Source of the DNA: Leptotrichia trevisanii DSM 22070
GTDB taxonomy: Bacteria; Fusobacteriota; Fusobacteriia; Fusobacteriales; Leptotrichiaceae
Length of the DNA stretch: 60,069 nt
Direction: 5' to 3'
Assembly (NCBI RefSeq): GCF_000482505.1
Contig: NZ_AXVL01000024.1
Span: 1 to 60,069 of the forward strand
Below are positions 35,720 through 44,882 of the stretch, in pieces. Both the position numbers and the translations under genes were made by a program. The notes beneath the pieces are model-generated. The model did not search any database and was not told where the DNA came from. It saw only the letters and a list, made by a program, of their open reading frames with translations. Numbering within the stretch: position 1 is the stretch's first letter; each line of letters begins with the position of its first letter.

Positions 35720-37009
35720 ATGTTTTGGAGAAAAGATTTTAATATTGGGATAGAGAAAAGTAGATTTTTTGCGTTGATGATTATGCTTTTTGGTATATTT
35801 TGGATAAGTCAGATTGGTTATTCTGATGGAAATAGTCAGTCAAAGAAAGTAAAAATTGAGTACTTTGGTAGAAAAGACTGTAAAAATTGTGCAAATTTGG
35901 AGAAATTTTTGAAGGAATTATCTACTAAAAGGGATGATTTTGAATATGTGGAGCATAAAATTGACGAGAGCAAGGAGGAAAAGACATTTTTTGATGAAAC
36001 TACATCGAAGTTAAAACTTGTGAAGGGGACTCCGATTATTTACATTGACGGACACATTATTCAAGGGTTTAATACAGCGGATACAACTGGGAAAGAAATT
36101 GAAAGTTTGATAAATTCTGGAAAGACAAAGGATAAAATTTTGATTTTAAAGGAATATGTGGAAAGTGGACAGACTGGAAATGTGAGCAGTAATGGTGCAG
36201 TTTGTACGGGAGATACAGTATGTGAGGTGCCGGGACTTACGAAAGGTGCTGAAAATCAGGTGCTTGTGAATATTCCGATTATTAATAAGACTGTTGATTT
36301 GACAAATTATTCGTTACTTACAATGTCAATAATTTTGGGAACAATTGATGGATTCAATCCTTGTGCTATGTGGGTTCTGGTGTTATTTTTAACGGCTTTG
36401 ATTGCCGTTGGAAATAAAGTGAAAATGTTTCGTGTGGCAGGGTTGTTTATTTTTGCTGAAGCTGCGATGTACTTTTTTATTTTAAATGCGTGGATTTATG
36501 CTTGGGATTTTGTGGGACTTGACAAATGGGTAACTCCACTTGTTGGAATCGTTGGAATTATTGGTGGAATTTTCTTTATTAGAAATTACTTGAAAAAGGG
36601 CGATACGCTGGAATGTGAAGTTACAGATTTTGAACAGAGGGCAAAGATTTCTAAAAAGATAAAGGATATTGCCAACAAGCCATTTACATTACTGACAGCA
36701 CTTGCAATAATTGGTTTGGCACTTTCGGTAAATGTAATAGAATTTGCCTGTTCAGTAGGAATTCCTCAAACATACACAAAAATCCTGCAAATAAACGAAG
36801 TTCCATTCTGGACAAGACAATTTTACACATTTATCTACATAATTGGCTACATGATAGATGACATAATAGTTTTCGGCTTTGCCTTAATGAGTGTAAACAA
36901 ACTGCAATTAACTACAAAATATTCTAAATGGGTAAATCTGTTTGGTGGAATTTTGATGATAATTTTGGGATTCATAATGTTGATTAAGCCTAGTTTATTG
37001 ATAATGTAG
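35720..37009 (+). CDS. Glutaredoxin-like domain fused to a CcdA/DsbD-type transmembrane domain
   Basis: 429 residues. An N-terminal membrane segment (about 16-34) is followed by an extracytoplasmic thioredoxin-fold domain with C54-K-N-C57 and the cis-Pro step GTPIIYIDG (about 103-111). A linker carries two more cysteines (C162, C168). About six membrane segments from residue 195 hold GFNPCAMW (C214) and NVIEFACSVGIP (C344), the cysteine pair that carries electrons across the membrane in CcdA/DsbD. The protein probably passes thiol electrons from cytoplasm to periplasm in one chain. Target proteins are unknown. Confidence 0.85.
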   Translation: MFWRKDFNIGIEKSRFFALMIMLFGIFWISQIGYSDGNSQSKKVKIEYFGRKDCKNCANLEKFLKELSTKRDDFEYVEHKIDESKEEKTFFDETTSKLKLVKGTPIIYIDGHIIQGFNTADTTGKEIESLINSGKTKDKILILKEYVESGQTGNVSSNGAVCTGDTVCEVPGLTKGAENQVLVNIPIINKTVDLTNYSLLTMSIILGTIDGFNPCAMWVLVLFLTALIAVGNKVKMFRVAGLFIFAEAAMYFFILNAWIYAWDFVGLDKWVTPLVGIVGIIGGIFFIRNYLKKGDTLECEVTDFEQRAKISKKIKDIANKPFTLLTALAIIGLALSVNVIEFACSVGIPQTYTKILQINEVPFWTRQFYTFIYIIGYMIDDIIVFGFALMSVNKLQLTTKYSKWVNLFGGILMIILGFIMLIKPSLLIM

Positions 37010-37030
37010 ATAGAAAAATCAATAATTTGG

Positions 37031-37059
37031 TTTAAAAAATGTGAAAAATTTGTTATAAT
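37031..37059 (+). promoter_or_regulatory. Promoter of the MORN-repeat gene
   Basis: TTTAAA (37031-37036), 17 bases, TATAAT (37054-37059), 65 bases before the gene. Confidence 0.55.
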
Positions 37060-37124
37060 GTAAAAAGGTGAATTGACAAAATAAAAAAACAAACTTTATA
37101 AAATAAATAATAGGAGATGAGAAA

Positions 37125-37940
37125 ATGAAAAAAAATAATAGTAAAAAAATGTTATTTATTGCTGGAATGATGATAATATCAGCAGTTGCATACGGGAAAG
37201 ATGTGTTTGCAAATTATGGAACAAATTTTGGGAAAGTTAGGTTGTCGAAACTTAGCTCTCCGAATATGGAAGATGTGAAAAAAATTAATTCCAATACTTA
37301 TGAATTGACAGGAAGCGGAGAATACAGAATTATGGAAGAAGGGGGAAGAAGACTTGTTGTTAATTTGAGCAATGGAACGTTGAATGGGAAGTATGATGAA
37401 TTTTATGCAAATGGGAATAGATTTACGATAGGAAATTATAGAAATGGAAAAAAGGAAGGGGAATGGACAGTTTACACTGAAAATGGAAAAGTATGGAAAA
37501 AATATCAATACAAAGATGATCAGTTAAATGGGCGTTATTCTTCATATTACGGAAAAACAGGAGCTCAGGAAACAGTTGGAAATTATGAAAATGGGAAAAT
37601 GACAGGAACTTGGACTGAATATTATGAAAATGGTTCAAGAAAATCACAGGGAAATTATTCAAATGGACATAAAAATGGGTTATTTTCTGAATGGAATGCA
37701 AATGGAGGTAAAAAATCTGAAATTAATTACGAAAATGATGAAATAAACGGGAAAATGAATGTTTATTACGAAAATGGAAGACTTTTGTATGAAGCAAATA
37801 TGAATGGAGAAACAGGGACTGTAAAAGGATATTATACAAACGGAAGCCTTGTATTTGACGGAAGTATCAGAGGTAGAAGAAGAACAGGAACTTGGACTTA
37901 TTATGATAAGGCAGGAAATCCTAGAAAAGTAAATTATTAG
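37125..37940 (+). CDS. Exported MORN-repeat protein (YwqK-like)
   Basis: 271 residues. Residues 1-24 look like a signal peptide (KKMLFIAGMMIISAVAYG). From about residue 85 come eight or so copies of a 20-23 residue repeat of the form Y-x-NG-x-x-x-G-x-W-x-x-Y (for example GNYRNGKKEGEWTVYTENGK), the MORN_2 or YwqK-antitoxin pattern. Such repeats form an extended beta sheet; the YwqK toxin-antitoxin name comes from annotation and no toxin is adjacent. Probably a periplasmic or surface protein. AGGAGATGAG precedes the ATG. Confidence 0.85.
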   Translation: MKKNNSKKMLFIAGMMIISAVAYGKDVFANYGTNFGKVRLSKLSSPNMEDVKKINSNTYELTGSGEYRIMEEGGRRLVVNLSNGTLNGKYDEFYANGNRFTIGNYRNGKKEGEWTVYTENGKVWKKYQYKDDQLNGRYSSYYGKTGAQETVGNYENGKMTGTWTEYYENGSRKSQGNYSNGHKNGLFSEWNANGGKKSEINYENDEINGKMNVYYENGRLLYEANMNGETGTVKGYYTNGSLVFDGSIRGRRRTGTWTYYDKAGNPRKVNY

Positions 37941-37972
37941 AAAGTTTATTGGAGTGAAAAAGGAGGGGAGAA

Positions 37973-38875
37973 TTGTCGTATTCAGCAAATTTAAAAAGGG
38001 AAATCTTTAATTTGGAAAATTCTGATAAAGATGCTGTTTATGCAGAACTTTTTGGAATTTTTATTGCAAAGAATGTAATTACGGAAAATGGAATTTATTT
38101 TAGTACCGAAAATGTGTCGCTTGCTAAAAGAATTTATTCAAATTTACGGACAGTAACAAATATTCCAATCCAGCTAAAATATGTTATCAGCAAACGTCTG
38201 GGAATACATAAGCTCTATGAAGTGATACTTTTTCCAACTCAGCACAACCAGCAGGAATACAAATTATTTTTAAAAAAAATATACTTTCACAAAAATTTTG
38301 CTGTTGTGGAAGATGAAAAACAGTTAGCTGGCATAATTAGAGGATTTTTCCTTAGCTGTGGATATATAAAGTCTCCAGAAAAGGCGTATGCGATGGATTT
38401 TTTTGTGGATACTGAAGATTCTGCCACTTATTTGTATTACTTGTTTAAACAGATGGGGAAAAAGGTTTTTCAGACTGAGAAAAAAAATAAAAGCCTTGTT
38501 TATTTACGAAATTCAGAGGATATTCTGGATATAATTTTTTTGATTGGCGGAATAAATTCGTTTTTTGAATTCGAGGAGGTTACGATAAATAAGGAAATTC
38601 GGAATAAAATTAATAGAAATATGAACTGGGAAATTGCAAATGAAACAAAAAAATTGTCAGCTTCTGAAAAGCAGATTAATATGATAAAGGTGATTGATGA
38701 AAAAATGGGGCTTTCAGAATTAACCGATGTGCTGAGTGAAACGGCAAAACTGCGGCTGGAAAATCAGGAAATGTCTCTACAGGAACTGGCAGACTTAATG
38801 GAAATTTCCAAATCTGGAATAAAAAACCGGTTTAGACGGCTGGAAACAATTTATAAAGGACTGGTAGAAAATTAA
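37973..38875 (+). CDS. whiA: WhiA-family DNA-binding regulator
   Basis: 300 residues, start TTG chosen because GGAGGGGAG lies just before it and SYSANLKREIF is the family start. A LAGLIDADG-derived N-terminal domain (FLSCGYIKSPEKAYAMDFFVDT) is followed by a C-terminal helix-turn-helix (SLQELADLMEISKSGIKNRFRRLETI). In Gram-positives WhiA affects division and chromosome segregation. Here it lies just upstream of lpxK, a Gram-negative-type gene. Confidence 0.93.
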   Translation: MSYSANLKREIFNLENSDKDAVYAELFGIFIAKNVITENGIYFSTENVSLAKRIYSNLRTVTNIPIQLKYVISKRLGIHKLYEVILFPTQHNQQEYKLFLKKIYFHKNFAVVEDEKQLAGIIRGFFLSCGYIKSPEKAYAMDFFVDTEDSATYLYYLFKQMGKKVFQTEKKNKSLVYLRNSEDILDIIFLIGGINSFFEFEEVTINKEIRNKINRNMNWEIANETKKLSASEKQINMIKVIDEKMGLSELTDVLSETAKLRLENQEMSLQELADLMEISKSGIKNRFRRLETIYKGLVEN

Positions 38876-38903
38876 TTAAGAAAGTTAAGCTGAGGAAAAA
38901 TTA

Positions 38904-39923
38904 ATGAAATTATTGTCGATTATATATGGATTTATCGTGTTTTTACGAAATAAACTTTATGATTTGAATATTTTTAAAGAAAAAAAGGTTGATGGAGTGG
39001 AAATAATTTGCATTGGAAATATTGTGGCAGGTGGAACTGGGAAAACACCAGCTGTGCAGTATTTTGTGCAAAAATATTTAGAAAAAAATAAGAAAGTTGG
39101 AATTCTGAGTCGAGGCTACAAGGGAAAACGGGAAACTGATTTACTGCTTGTACGAGATGAAAAAAAGATTTATGCTACTTCAAAGGAATCAGGAGATGAA
39201 GCCTATTTGCATGCCTTAAATTTTCAAATTCCTGTCGTAGTCTGTAAAAATCGTTACGAAGGTGCAACTTTTTTAAAAGAAAAATGCGATGTGGAAACAA
39301 TTATTATGGATGACGGCTTTCAGCATAGAAAACTGAAAAAAGATAAAAATATAATTCTAATTGACGCAACAAATCCTTTTGGGATGGACAATTACTTGCC
39401 AAAGGGACGATTGCGGGAGTCACTTGACGCTTTGAAACGGGCTGATGAAATTATTATTACAAAAAGTAACTATGCTTCGAAAGAAGAAATTGCGAAAATT
39501 AAGGAAAGACTGGCAAAATATGAAAAACCAATTTCTATTGCCACTTTTGAAGAAAGTTATTTTTACAAATTAAATTTTGAAAATAGGAAAAAGTTTGGTA
39601 AAATAAATAATGAAAACAAAATAGGAAATGAAAAATTTCTATTGGAAACTATTAAAAATAAAAATGTACTAATTTTTTCTTCAATAGCAAATCCAGCTGT
39701 ATTTTATCAAACAATAAAAAAATTAAACCCAAGCAATATTGATGAAATAAAATTTACAGATCATCACGTTTACGCAAATGAAGAAATTTTGGAAATAAAG
39801 GAAAAAGCAAAAAACTATGATTATGTTTTGACAACAGAAAAGGATATTGTGAAAATTGATAAAAATATAGAAAATTTAATGATTTTGAAAATGGAATTTA
39901 AAATTGTTGAGAAAATGAAATAG
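38904..39923 (+). CDS. lpxK: Tetraacyldisaccharide 4'-kinase (lipid A)
   Basis: 339 residues. GNIVAGGTGKTPAVQYF (about 37-53) is the Walker A, and ILSRGYKGK, DEAYLHA, MDDGFQHRKLKKD and LPKGRLRESLDALKRAD are family motifs. It phosphorylates the lipid A precursor at the inner membrane, showing that the organism makes lipopolysaccharide. The family's N-terminal membrane-facing helix is present (LLSIIYGFIVFLRNKLYD). A 28-base gap after whiA suggests an operon. Confidence 0.94.
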   Translation: MKLLSIIYGFIVFLRNKLYDLNIFKEKKVDGVEIICIGNIVAGGTGKTPAVQYFVQKYLEKNKKVGILSRGYKGKRETDLLLVRDEKKIYATSKESGDEAYLHALNFQIPVVVCKNRYEGATFLKEKCDVETIIMDDGFQHRKLKKDKNIILIDATNPFGMDNYLPKGRLRESLDALKRADEIIITKSNYASKEEIAKIKERLAKYEKPISIATFEESYFYKLNFENRKKFGKINNENKIGNEKFLLETIKNKNVLIFSSIANPAVFYQTIKKLNPSNIDEIKFTDHHVYANEEILEIKEKAKNYDYVLTTEKDIVKIDKNIENLMILKMEFKIVEKMK

Positions 39924-39977
39924 AGTTATTTTTTATAAAGTGCAAATAAAACTAAAGCAGGAGGGAGGAATTAAATT

Positions 39978-40757
39978 TTGACTGAAAATAAAAAGCTGGA
40001 AAGTGAAAACGTATTTTTAAATACAGAAAATTTTTCACAATTTATTCTAAAATATAAAAATAATTTTGAAAAACGAAAATATTTTCAGCTTGACAAAAAT
40101 TTTAAGATAACAGCTAAAGAACCATCATTTATACTAGAATTGGGATACATTTATTTTAGTGAAAACGAAAAAAATGAAAATATAAAACAAATCATAAATG
40201 AACAATTTTTGGAAACGTTTAAAGAAAAAGACAAAAAAATAGAACGGTTAAGTAAGGTTGAACTTCCAAAATTAATAGACGGATTTAGAAGAAGCATTTT
40301 TAACAAAGAAAAAATTTATGCTGTAAAATTGGGAAATGAACTGCTGTATCGGGATAAAAATAAATTTTTTGAGATTTTATACAACTATTCATTAATTTCA
40401 GCAGATACAAATAAACTTGTAAAAACTTTTTTTGCAGAAAAAATGATAGAAAAAATTGAAGCTGAAAACGGTTCGAAATTTAGCGAAATTCGTGATAAAA
40501 TAGATGAGATAATAAAAAATATCATAAATTATTTCACAAAATCTGATTCAGCTTTCCTAAATTTTGAAAATGTGGAAAACTTAATCTTTTTTGTGGAAAA
40601 TCAAGCTGATGAACTTTATAAAAAAATTTATGTGGAAAATTACGATAAAATTGTGGAAAAGTATAATATTCAAAATGTAAAAAAAATAGAATTTAGTAAA
40701 AATTATGATTTTGAAAATTTAAGTGGAAGTAAAAAAATATTATATAAATATATATAA
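39978..40757 (+). CDS. Hypothetical 259-residue protein between lpxK and serS
   Basis: It begins at TTG, 7 bases after a strong GAGGGAGGAA. The protein is Lys/Glu/Asn-rich, mostly helical in appearance, with no signal peptide or membrane segment. Features such as [26 protein letters not shown] and a run of Phe/Asn-rich helices are not recognised by me. The tight spacing (54 bases after lpxK, 22 before serS) places it in the same transcript as both. Probably a lineage-specific cytoplasmic protein. Confidence 0.65.
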   Translation: MTENKKLESENVFLNTENFSQFILKYKNNFEKRKYFQLDKNFKITAKEPSFILELGYIYFSENEKNENIKQIINEQFLETFKEKDKKIERLSKVELPKLIDGFRRSIFNKEKIYAVKLGNELLYRDKNKFFEILYNYSLISADTNKLVKTFFAEKMIEKIEAENGSKFSEIRDKIDEIIKNIINYFTKSDSAFLNFENVENLIFFVENQADELYKKIYVENYDKIVEKYNIQNVKKIEFSKNYDFENLSGSKKILYKYI

Positions 40758-40779
40758 AAAGAAAGGAAATAAAAAAATT

Positions 40780-42051
40780 ATGTTGGAAATGAGATACATA
40801 AGGGAAAATGCCGATAAAGTCAGAGAATATTTAAAAAATAGAAATAGTGACTTTGATTTGGATTCATTGCTGAAATTTGATGAGGATAGAAGGAGTTTGC
40901 TTCAGGAAGTGGAAATGCTGAAGAAGGAGAGAAATGAGTCAAGTGCATTAATTGGAAAATATAAACAGGAAGGGAAGGATCCTGCTGAATTGCTTGCGAG
41001 AATGCAGACTGTCAGTGCCAAAATTAAGGAACTTGATCAAAAAGTGGCTGAAATTGATGAGAAACAGTTAGAGCTTGCTTATACGATTCCAAACAAATTA
41101 AGTGATACGACTCCAGTTGGAAAAGATGAAGATGATAATGTGGAAGTTAGAAAATGGGGAACTCCAAGAGAATTCGACTTTGAAATAAAATCTCATGATG
41201 AACTGGGAGTAGAACTTGGGATTTTGGATTTTGAAAGAGGGGCAAAACTTAGTGGTTCGAGGTTTACAGTTTATAAAAATGCAGCGGCAAGACTGGAAAG
41301 AGCATTAATTGCATTTATGATTGATGTTCATACTGGGGAACATGGATTTGAGGAAATTTTTACACCGCAGTTGGTAAAAAGAGAAATGATGGTGGGAACA
41401 GGGCAGCTTCCAAAATTTGCCGATGATGCCTATAAAATCGACGGTGAAGAGATGTACTTGATTCCAACGGCAGAAGTTACACTTACAAATTTACATAATA
41501 GCGAAATTCTGGATGAAGAGGAACTGCCTAAATATTACTGCGGATATACAGCTTGTTTCAGAAAGGAAGCAGGTTCTGGAGGACGTGACTTAAAAGGGCT
41601 TATAAGACAGCACCAGTTTAATAAAGTGGAAATGGTAAAAATTGTAAAACCCGAAACTTCTTATGATGAACTTGAAAAAATGGTAAACTGTGCGGAGAAA
41701 ATATTGCAGAAATTAGAGCTGCCATATAGAGTTCTGGCACTTTGCAGTGGAGATTTAGGATTTAGTGCGGCAAAAACTTATGATTTGGAAGTTTGGGTGC
41801 CAAGTCAAGGGAAATACAGGGAAATTTCTTCCTGCTCAAATACAGAGGACTTTCAGGCTAGACGTGCAATGATTAAATACAGGGAAAAAGAAACAGGAAA
41901 GAGCCATTTTGTACATACTCTGAATGGATCAGGGCTGGCAGTGGGAAGAACATTGCTTGCCATCATGGAAAATTATCAGCAGGATGACGGAACTATAAAA
42001 GTTCCAGAAGTGTTAGTACCTTATATGGGTGGAATGACAGTTATAAAATAA
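40780..42051 (+). CDS. serS: Seryl-tRNA synthetase
   Basis: 423 residues from the ATG at 40780, preceded by GAAAGGAA; an upstream in-frame ATG would overlap the preceding gene. The N-terminal coiled-coil arm (about 25-100) binds the long variable arm of tRNA-Ser. The class II motifs are [21 protein letters not shown] (motif 2 area) and [18 protein letters not shown] (motif 3). Full length. Confidence 0.96.
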   Translation: MLEMRYIRENADKVREYLKNRNSDFDLDSLLKFDEDRRSLLQEVEMLKKERNESSALIGKYKQEGKDPAELLARMQTVSAKIKELDQKVAEIDEKQLELAYTIPNKLSDTTPVGKDEDDNVEVRKWGTPREFDFEIKSHDELGVELGILDFERGAKLSGSRFTVYKNAAARLERALIAFMIDVHTGEHGFEEIFTPQLVKREMMVGTGQLPKFADDAYKIDGEEMYLIPTAEVTLTNLHNSEILDEEELPKYYCGYTACFRKEAGSGGRDLKGLIRQHQFNKVEMVKIVKPETSYDELEKMVNCAEKILQKLELPYRVLALCSGDLGFSAAKTYDLEVWVPSQGKYREISSCSNTEDFQARRAMIKYREKETGKSHFVHTLNGSGLAVGRTLLAIMENYQQDDGTIKVPEVLVPYMGGMTVIK

Positions 42052-42205
42052 CAAAATCGCTATAACCGTAATTATCATATTAATCTGGTTTTTTCCTAGA
42101 CTGTCAAAAACTGCTCAAGAATTAAGTTCGATAAAAATAGGTTATTTTAAGAATTTTGGGTATTTTGAAAATAATTTTGTTATTAAATGACTGAATGGAG
42201 AGGAT

Positions 42206-42925
42206 ATGGAAAAATTTGTAAAATTTTTTATAATTATGATGATTATTGTAGGTATAGCAGGAGTTCTTGAATTTAGTGGGTATTTGTACCATAATGAGAT
42301 TCTGGCACAGCTGGCAGGCTATAAGACACAGGGACTTGATATTTCACATCATCAGGAAAAAGTGAACTGGACTCTTGTAGATAAAAAATATAAATTTATT
42401 ATTTTGAAGGCAACAGAAGGGCAGAATTTTCTTGATACGGATTTTTTATATAACTGGAATAATTCCAGACTGAATGGTTTTGTAGTTGGAGCATATCATT
42501 TTTTTACAATGACAAGCAGTGGAGAGGCACAAGCTGATTTTTATATAAGCAAAGTTCCTGATTCCGACAAGACATTACCTCCAATTATTGATTTGGAAAT
42601 ATCTACAAAAAAATATAAAAAGACGGAAGTAATAAAGCATTTGAGAGATATGGTTAAAAAACTTGAAAAACATTATAGGAAAAGAGTAATCTTTTATGTG
42701 AACTACAAAACTTATAACGCATATATAAAAGGTGAATTTCTGAAAAATAGAATTTGGATTACAGACTACAAATATTTTCCTAAAATAGAAGAAGCTGACA
42801 GATGGATAATCTGGCAAGTATCAAAGCGTGGGAGAATAGAGGGGATTCCAGGATTTACAGATAAAAATGTACTTAGAAAAGGAATGACGGTAGAAGAGCT
42901 GATAAATCAAAGTAAAATAAACTAA
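42206..42925 (+). CDS. GH25-family lysozyme with N-terminal membrane anchor
   Basis: 239 residues. Residues 5-24 (VKFFIIMMIIVGIAGVLEFS) are a signal anchor. The GH25 fold begins at QGLDISHHQEKVNWTLV, with ILKATEGQNFLDTDF, GAYHFF and IIDLEIS supplying the conserved Asp and Glu of the active site. It cleaves peptidoglycan between MurNAc and GlcNAc and probably acts in wall turnover. GAGAGG precedes the ATG. Confidence 0.9.
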   Translation: MEKFVKFFIIMMIIVGIAGVLEFSGYLYHNEILAQLAGYKTQGLDISHHQEKVNWTLVDKKYKFIILKATEGQNFLDTDFLYNWNNSRLNGFVVGAYHFFTMTSSGEAQADFYISKVPDSDKTLPPIIDLEISTKKYKKTEVIKHLRDMVKKLEKHYRKRVIFYVNYKTYNAYIKGEFLKNRIWITDYKYFPKIEEADRWIIWQVSKRGRIEGIPGFTDKNVLRKGMTVEELINQSKIN

Positions 42926-43064
42926 ATAAAATATATTTAAAAATCAAAATATGACTATTTAGTTACACTAATTATAAGTATTTGAGAATATATTTAAAAA
43001 AATATTTTATTTTTAATTATTATTTTTTGTTTTCTATTGATTTTTATACAAAAATTTGGTAACA

Positions 43065-43070
43065 TATAAT
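43065..43070 (+). promoter_or_regulatory. Possible -10 box of fba
   Basis: A consensus TATAAT lies 42 bases before the fba start, with only a T-rich (TTTTAT) -35 region 17 bases upstream. Weak but well placed. Confidence 0.35.
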
Positions 43071-43111
43071 TAAAGAAGTTAATCTAATTAATAAATATTA
43101 GGAGGCGTAAA

Positions 43112-44095
43112 ATGAAATATCATTTTAAAGATTTAGGATTAAGCAACACTAAAGAAATGTTTGCTAAAGCAAATAAAGAAGGTTATGCAGTACCTGCTTT
43201 TAACTTTAACAACATGGAACAATTACAAGGAATTATCGAAGCATGTGTTGAAGAAGGATCACCAGTAATTCTTCAAGTATCAACAGGTGCAAGAAAATAT
43301 ATTGGTAAAGAAATGTTGCCTTGGCTTGCAAAAGCTGCAACAGCTTATGTAGAAGCATCTGGATCAGACATTCCAGTAGCATTGCACTTGGATCATGGTC
43401 CAAATTTTGCTGAAGCAAAAGACTGTATCGAATACGGATTCTCTTCAGTAATGTATGATGGATCTCATCACCCATATGATGCAAATGTTGCAGAAGCAAA
43501 ACAAGTTGCTGATTTCGCTCACCAACACGATGTAACAGTTGAAGCTGAATTAGGAGTTTTAGCTGGAATCGAAGACGATGTGGTAGCAGCAGAACACGTT
43601 TATACTCAACCTGATGAAGTTGAAGACTTCGTATCAAAAACAGGAGTTGATTCATTAGCAATCGCAATTGGAACTTCTCACGGAGCTCACAAATTCAAAC
43701 CAGGGGACGATCCTAAATTAAGATTGGATATCTTGGCAGAAATCGAAAAAAGAATACCTGGATTCCCAATCGTATTACATGGTTCATCAGCTGTACCAAA
43801 ACAATTTGTAGAAATGATTAACCAATATGGTGGAAAAATTGCTGACGCAATTGGTATCCCTGATTCAGAATTAAGAAAAGCCGCTAAATCAGCAGTAGCT
43901 AAAATTAACGTAGATACTGATGGAAGATTAGCTTTCACAGCAGGAATCAGAGAAGTATTCGCTAAAAAACCAGGAGAATTTGATCCTAGAAAATATGTAG
44001 GGCCTGCAAAAGACTACATGAAAGAATACTACAAAGATAAAATCAGAAACGTATTTGGATCAAACGGAGCTTATAAAGCTGGAGCTGCAAGATAA
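43112..44095 (+). CDS. fba: Class II fructose-bisphosphate aldolase
   Basis: 327 residues. Zinc ligands lie in ALHLDHGPNF, VEAELGVLAG, IGTSHGAHKF and VLHGSSAVP. It cleaves fructose-1,6-bisphosphate in glycolysis. A perfect AGGAGG precedes the ATG. Codon use is visibly different from the neighbours, with more frequent C-ending and CCA codons, as expected for a very highly expressed gene. A strong terminator follows. Confidence 0.96.
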   Translation: MKYHFKDLGLSNTKEMFAKANKEGYAVPAFNFNNMEQLQGIIEACVEEGSPVILQVSTGARKYIGKEMLPWLAKAATAYVEASGSDIPVALHLDHGPNFAEAKDCIEYGFSSVMYDGSHHPYDANVAEAKQVADFAHQHDVTVEAELGVLAGIEDDVVAAEHVYTQPDEVEDFVSKTGVDSLAIAIGTSHGAHKFKPGDDPKLRLDILAEIEKRIPGFPIVLHGSSAVPKQFVEMINQYGGKIADAIGIPDSELRKAAKSAVAKINVDTDGRLAFTAGIREVFAKKPGEFDPRKYVGPAKDYMKEYYKDKIRNVFGSNGAYKAGAAR

Positions 44096-44123
44096 TAACA
44101 AATAAAAAATGAAAATTAAATTT

Positions 44124-44166
44124 GGACTATCTCAAGTTTATCCTAAAACTTGGGATATTCCTTTTG
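44124..44166 (+). terminator. Terminator after fba
   Basis: GGACTATCTCAAGTT (44124-44138) pairs with AACTTGGGATATTCC (44147-44161) over 15 bases with two weak positions, followed by TTTT. Confidence 0.8.
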
Positions 44167-44353
44167 AGTTTTACATAAATAAAATTTGTTTAAAAGAGGT
44201 GAAAATTTTTTTTTTCCTCTTTTTTTGTGGAAAAACAACAAAATAAATTTTTAAAAATTTGTGAAATGAAATATTGTTAATAAATATTTTTTCTTTTTTT
44301 AAAGCAAAGGGGAACAGTCGCCATCCCCTTTGCAAACCCGGCTTGTCTAAGAA

Positions 44354-44469
44354 TTTTTTTGAAATGAAATTGATTGTTTGAGCTTTTTCAAAATTTTTAG
44401 ACTGTAATTAATTTAAGAAATTATAATAATATTTGTTAAAAAGCGAGTTTCAATTTCATTTCAAAAAAA
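44354..44469. repeat. Long hairpin HP1 with perfect 20-bp stem
   Basis: TTTTTTTGAAATGAAATTGA (44354-44373) is perfectly complementary to 44450-44469. Immediately inside the stem are TGTTTGAGC on the left (44375-44383) and AGCGAG on the right (44442-44447). The loop is about 76 bases, AT-rich. Confidence 0.65.
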
Positions 44470-44523
44470 TCACGACATTTTTAGTTTAATTAAAACAATT
44501 AATTTAACTAAAACAAAAAATAA

Positions 44524-44654
44524 GCAAAATTTCGTTAGAAGAAAAATAGCTGTCTGAGCTTTTGGAATAGACTTTACATAAAACAAAGTTATATAAATTG
44601 AGATAATCTATATTCAAAAGTGAGTTCTATTTTTCTTTTATAAGAAAGTTTTGC
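44524..44654. repeat. Long hairpin HP2, paralogue of HP1 with unrelated arms
   Basis: The left arm is 44524-44549 and the right arm 44628-44654. They are complementary apart from a two-base bulge and a few mismatches. Inside the stem are TGTCTGAGC (44551-44559) and AGTGAG (44619-44624), matching HP1 and HP3, although the arms share no sequence with HP1. The outer part of the left arm (44521-44540) recurs exactly at 20328-20347. Confidence 0.6.
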
Positions 44655-44882
44655 GTAAAGCGTGGGTGCAGGGAGATGGCGATTGATCTCCCTGCTTAAA
44701 ATAAACTTGAACATAAATAAACTTGAGAAAAAACAGTTATTAATCATAATATATTAAAATTAAAAAAAGAGATTTAAAAAGAATAGTTTAAAAAATAATA
44801 ACTTACTAAATTAAGTGATATTTTATAAAATTGCCAAAAATATTTAAAATTGAATAAATAGGAATAGAAAATAGGAGGAAAA

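Larger units (their letters stand above)
44302..44695. repeat. Paired inverted hairpin element, copy C, with two long hairpins inside
   Basis: The left hairpin is GCAAAGGGG (44304-44312), loop AACAGTCGCCAT, CCCCTTTGC (44325-44333). The right hairpin is GCAGGGAGAT (44668-44677), loop GGCGATTG, ATCTCCCTGC (44686-44695). Read on the minus strand, the right loop is CAATCGCC, the same core as the left. Both stems are perfect (9 and 10 bp) yet have different sequences. The pair brackets about 330 bases, compared with about 50 in copies A and B. Confidence 0.65.
44096..44882. other. Large structured non-coding region between fba and pyrG
   Basis: About 790 bases without a credible gene. After the fba terminator come the outer TCGCC-loop hairpins facing each other at 44304-44333 and 44668-44695. 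Between them lie two long hairpins (44354-44469 and 44524-44654) and a smaller inverted repeat (about 44478-44513). The last 180 bases before pyrG are plain AT-rich sequence. Confidence 0.75.

Noticed and set aside
37423-37988. Overlapping minus-strand frames opposite the MORN gene
   Set aside because: Products of the periodic MORN repeat read backwards.
44350-44660. CRISPR-like array because of repeated inverted words
   Set aside because: There are only two hairpins with different arms and unequal spacing; no regularly spaced direct repeats and no cas genes.
44700-44882. Attenuator before pyrG
   Set aside because: No GGGC-type reiterative start or terminator hairpin is visible just before the gene.
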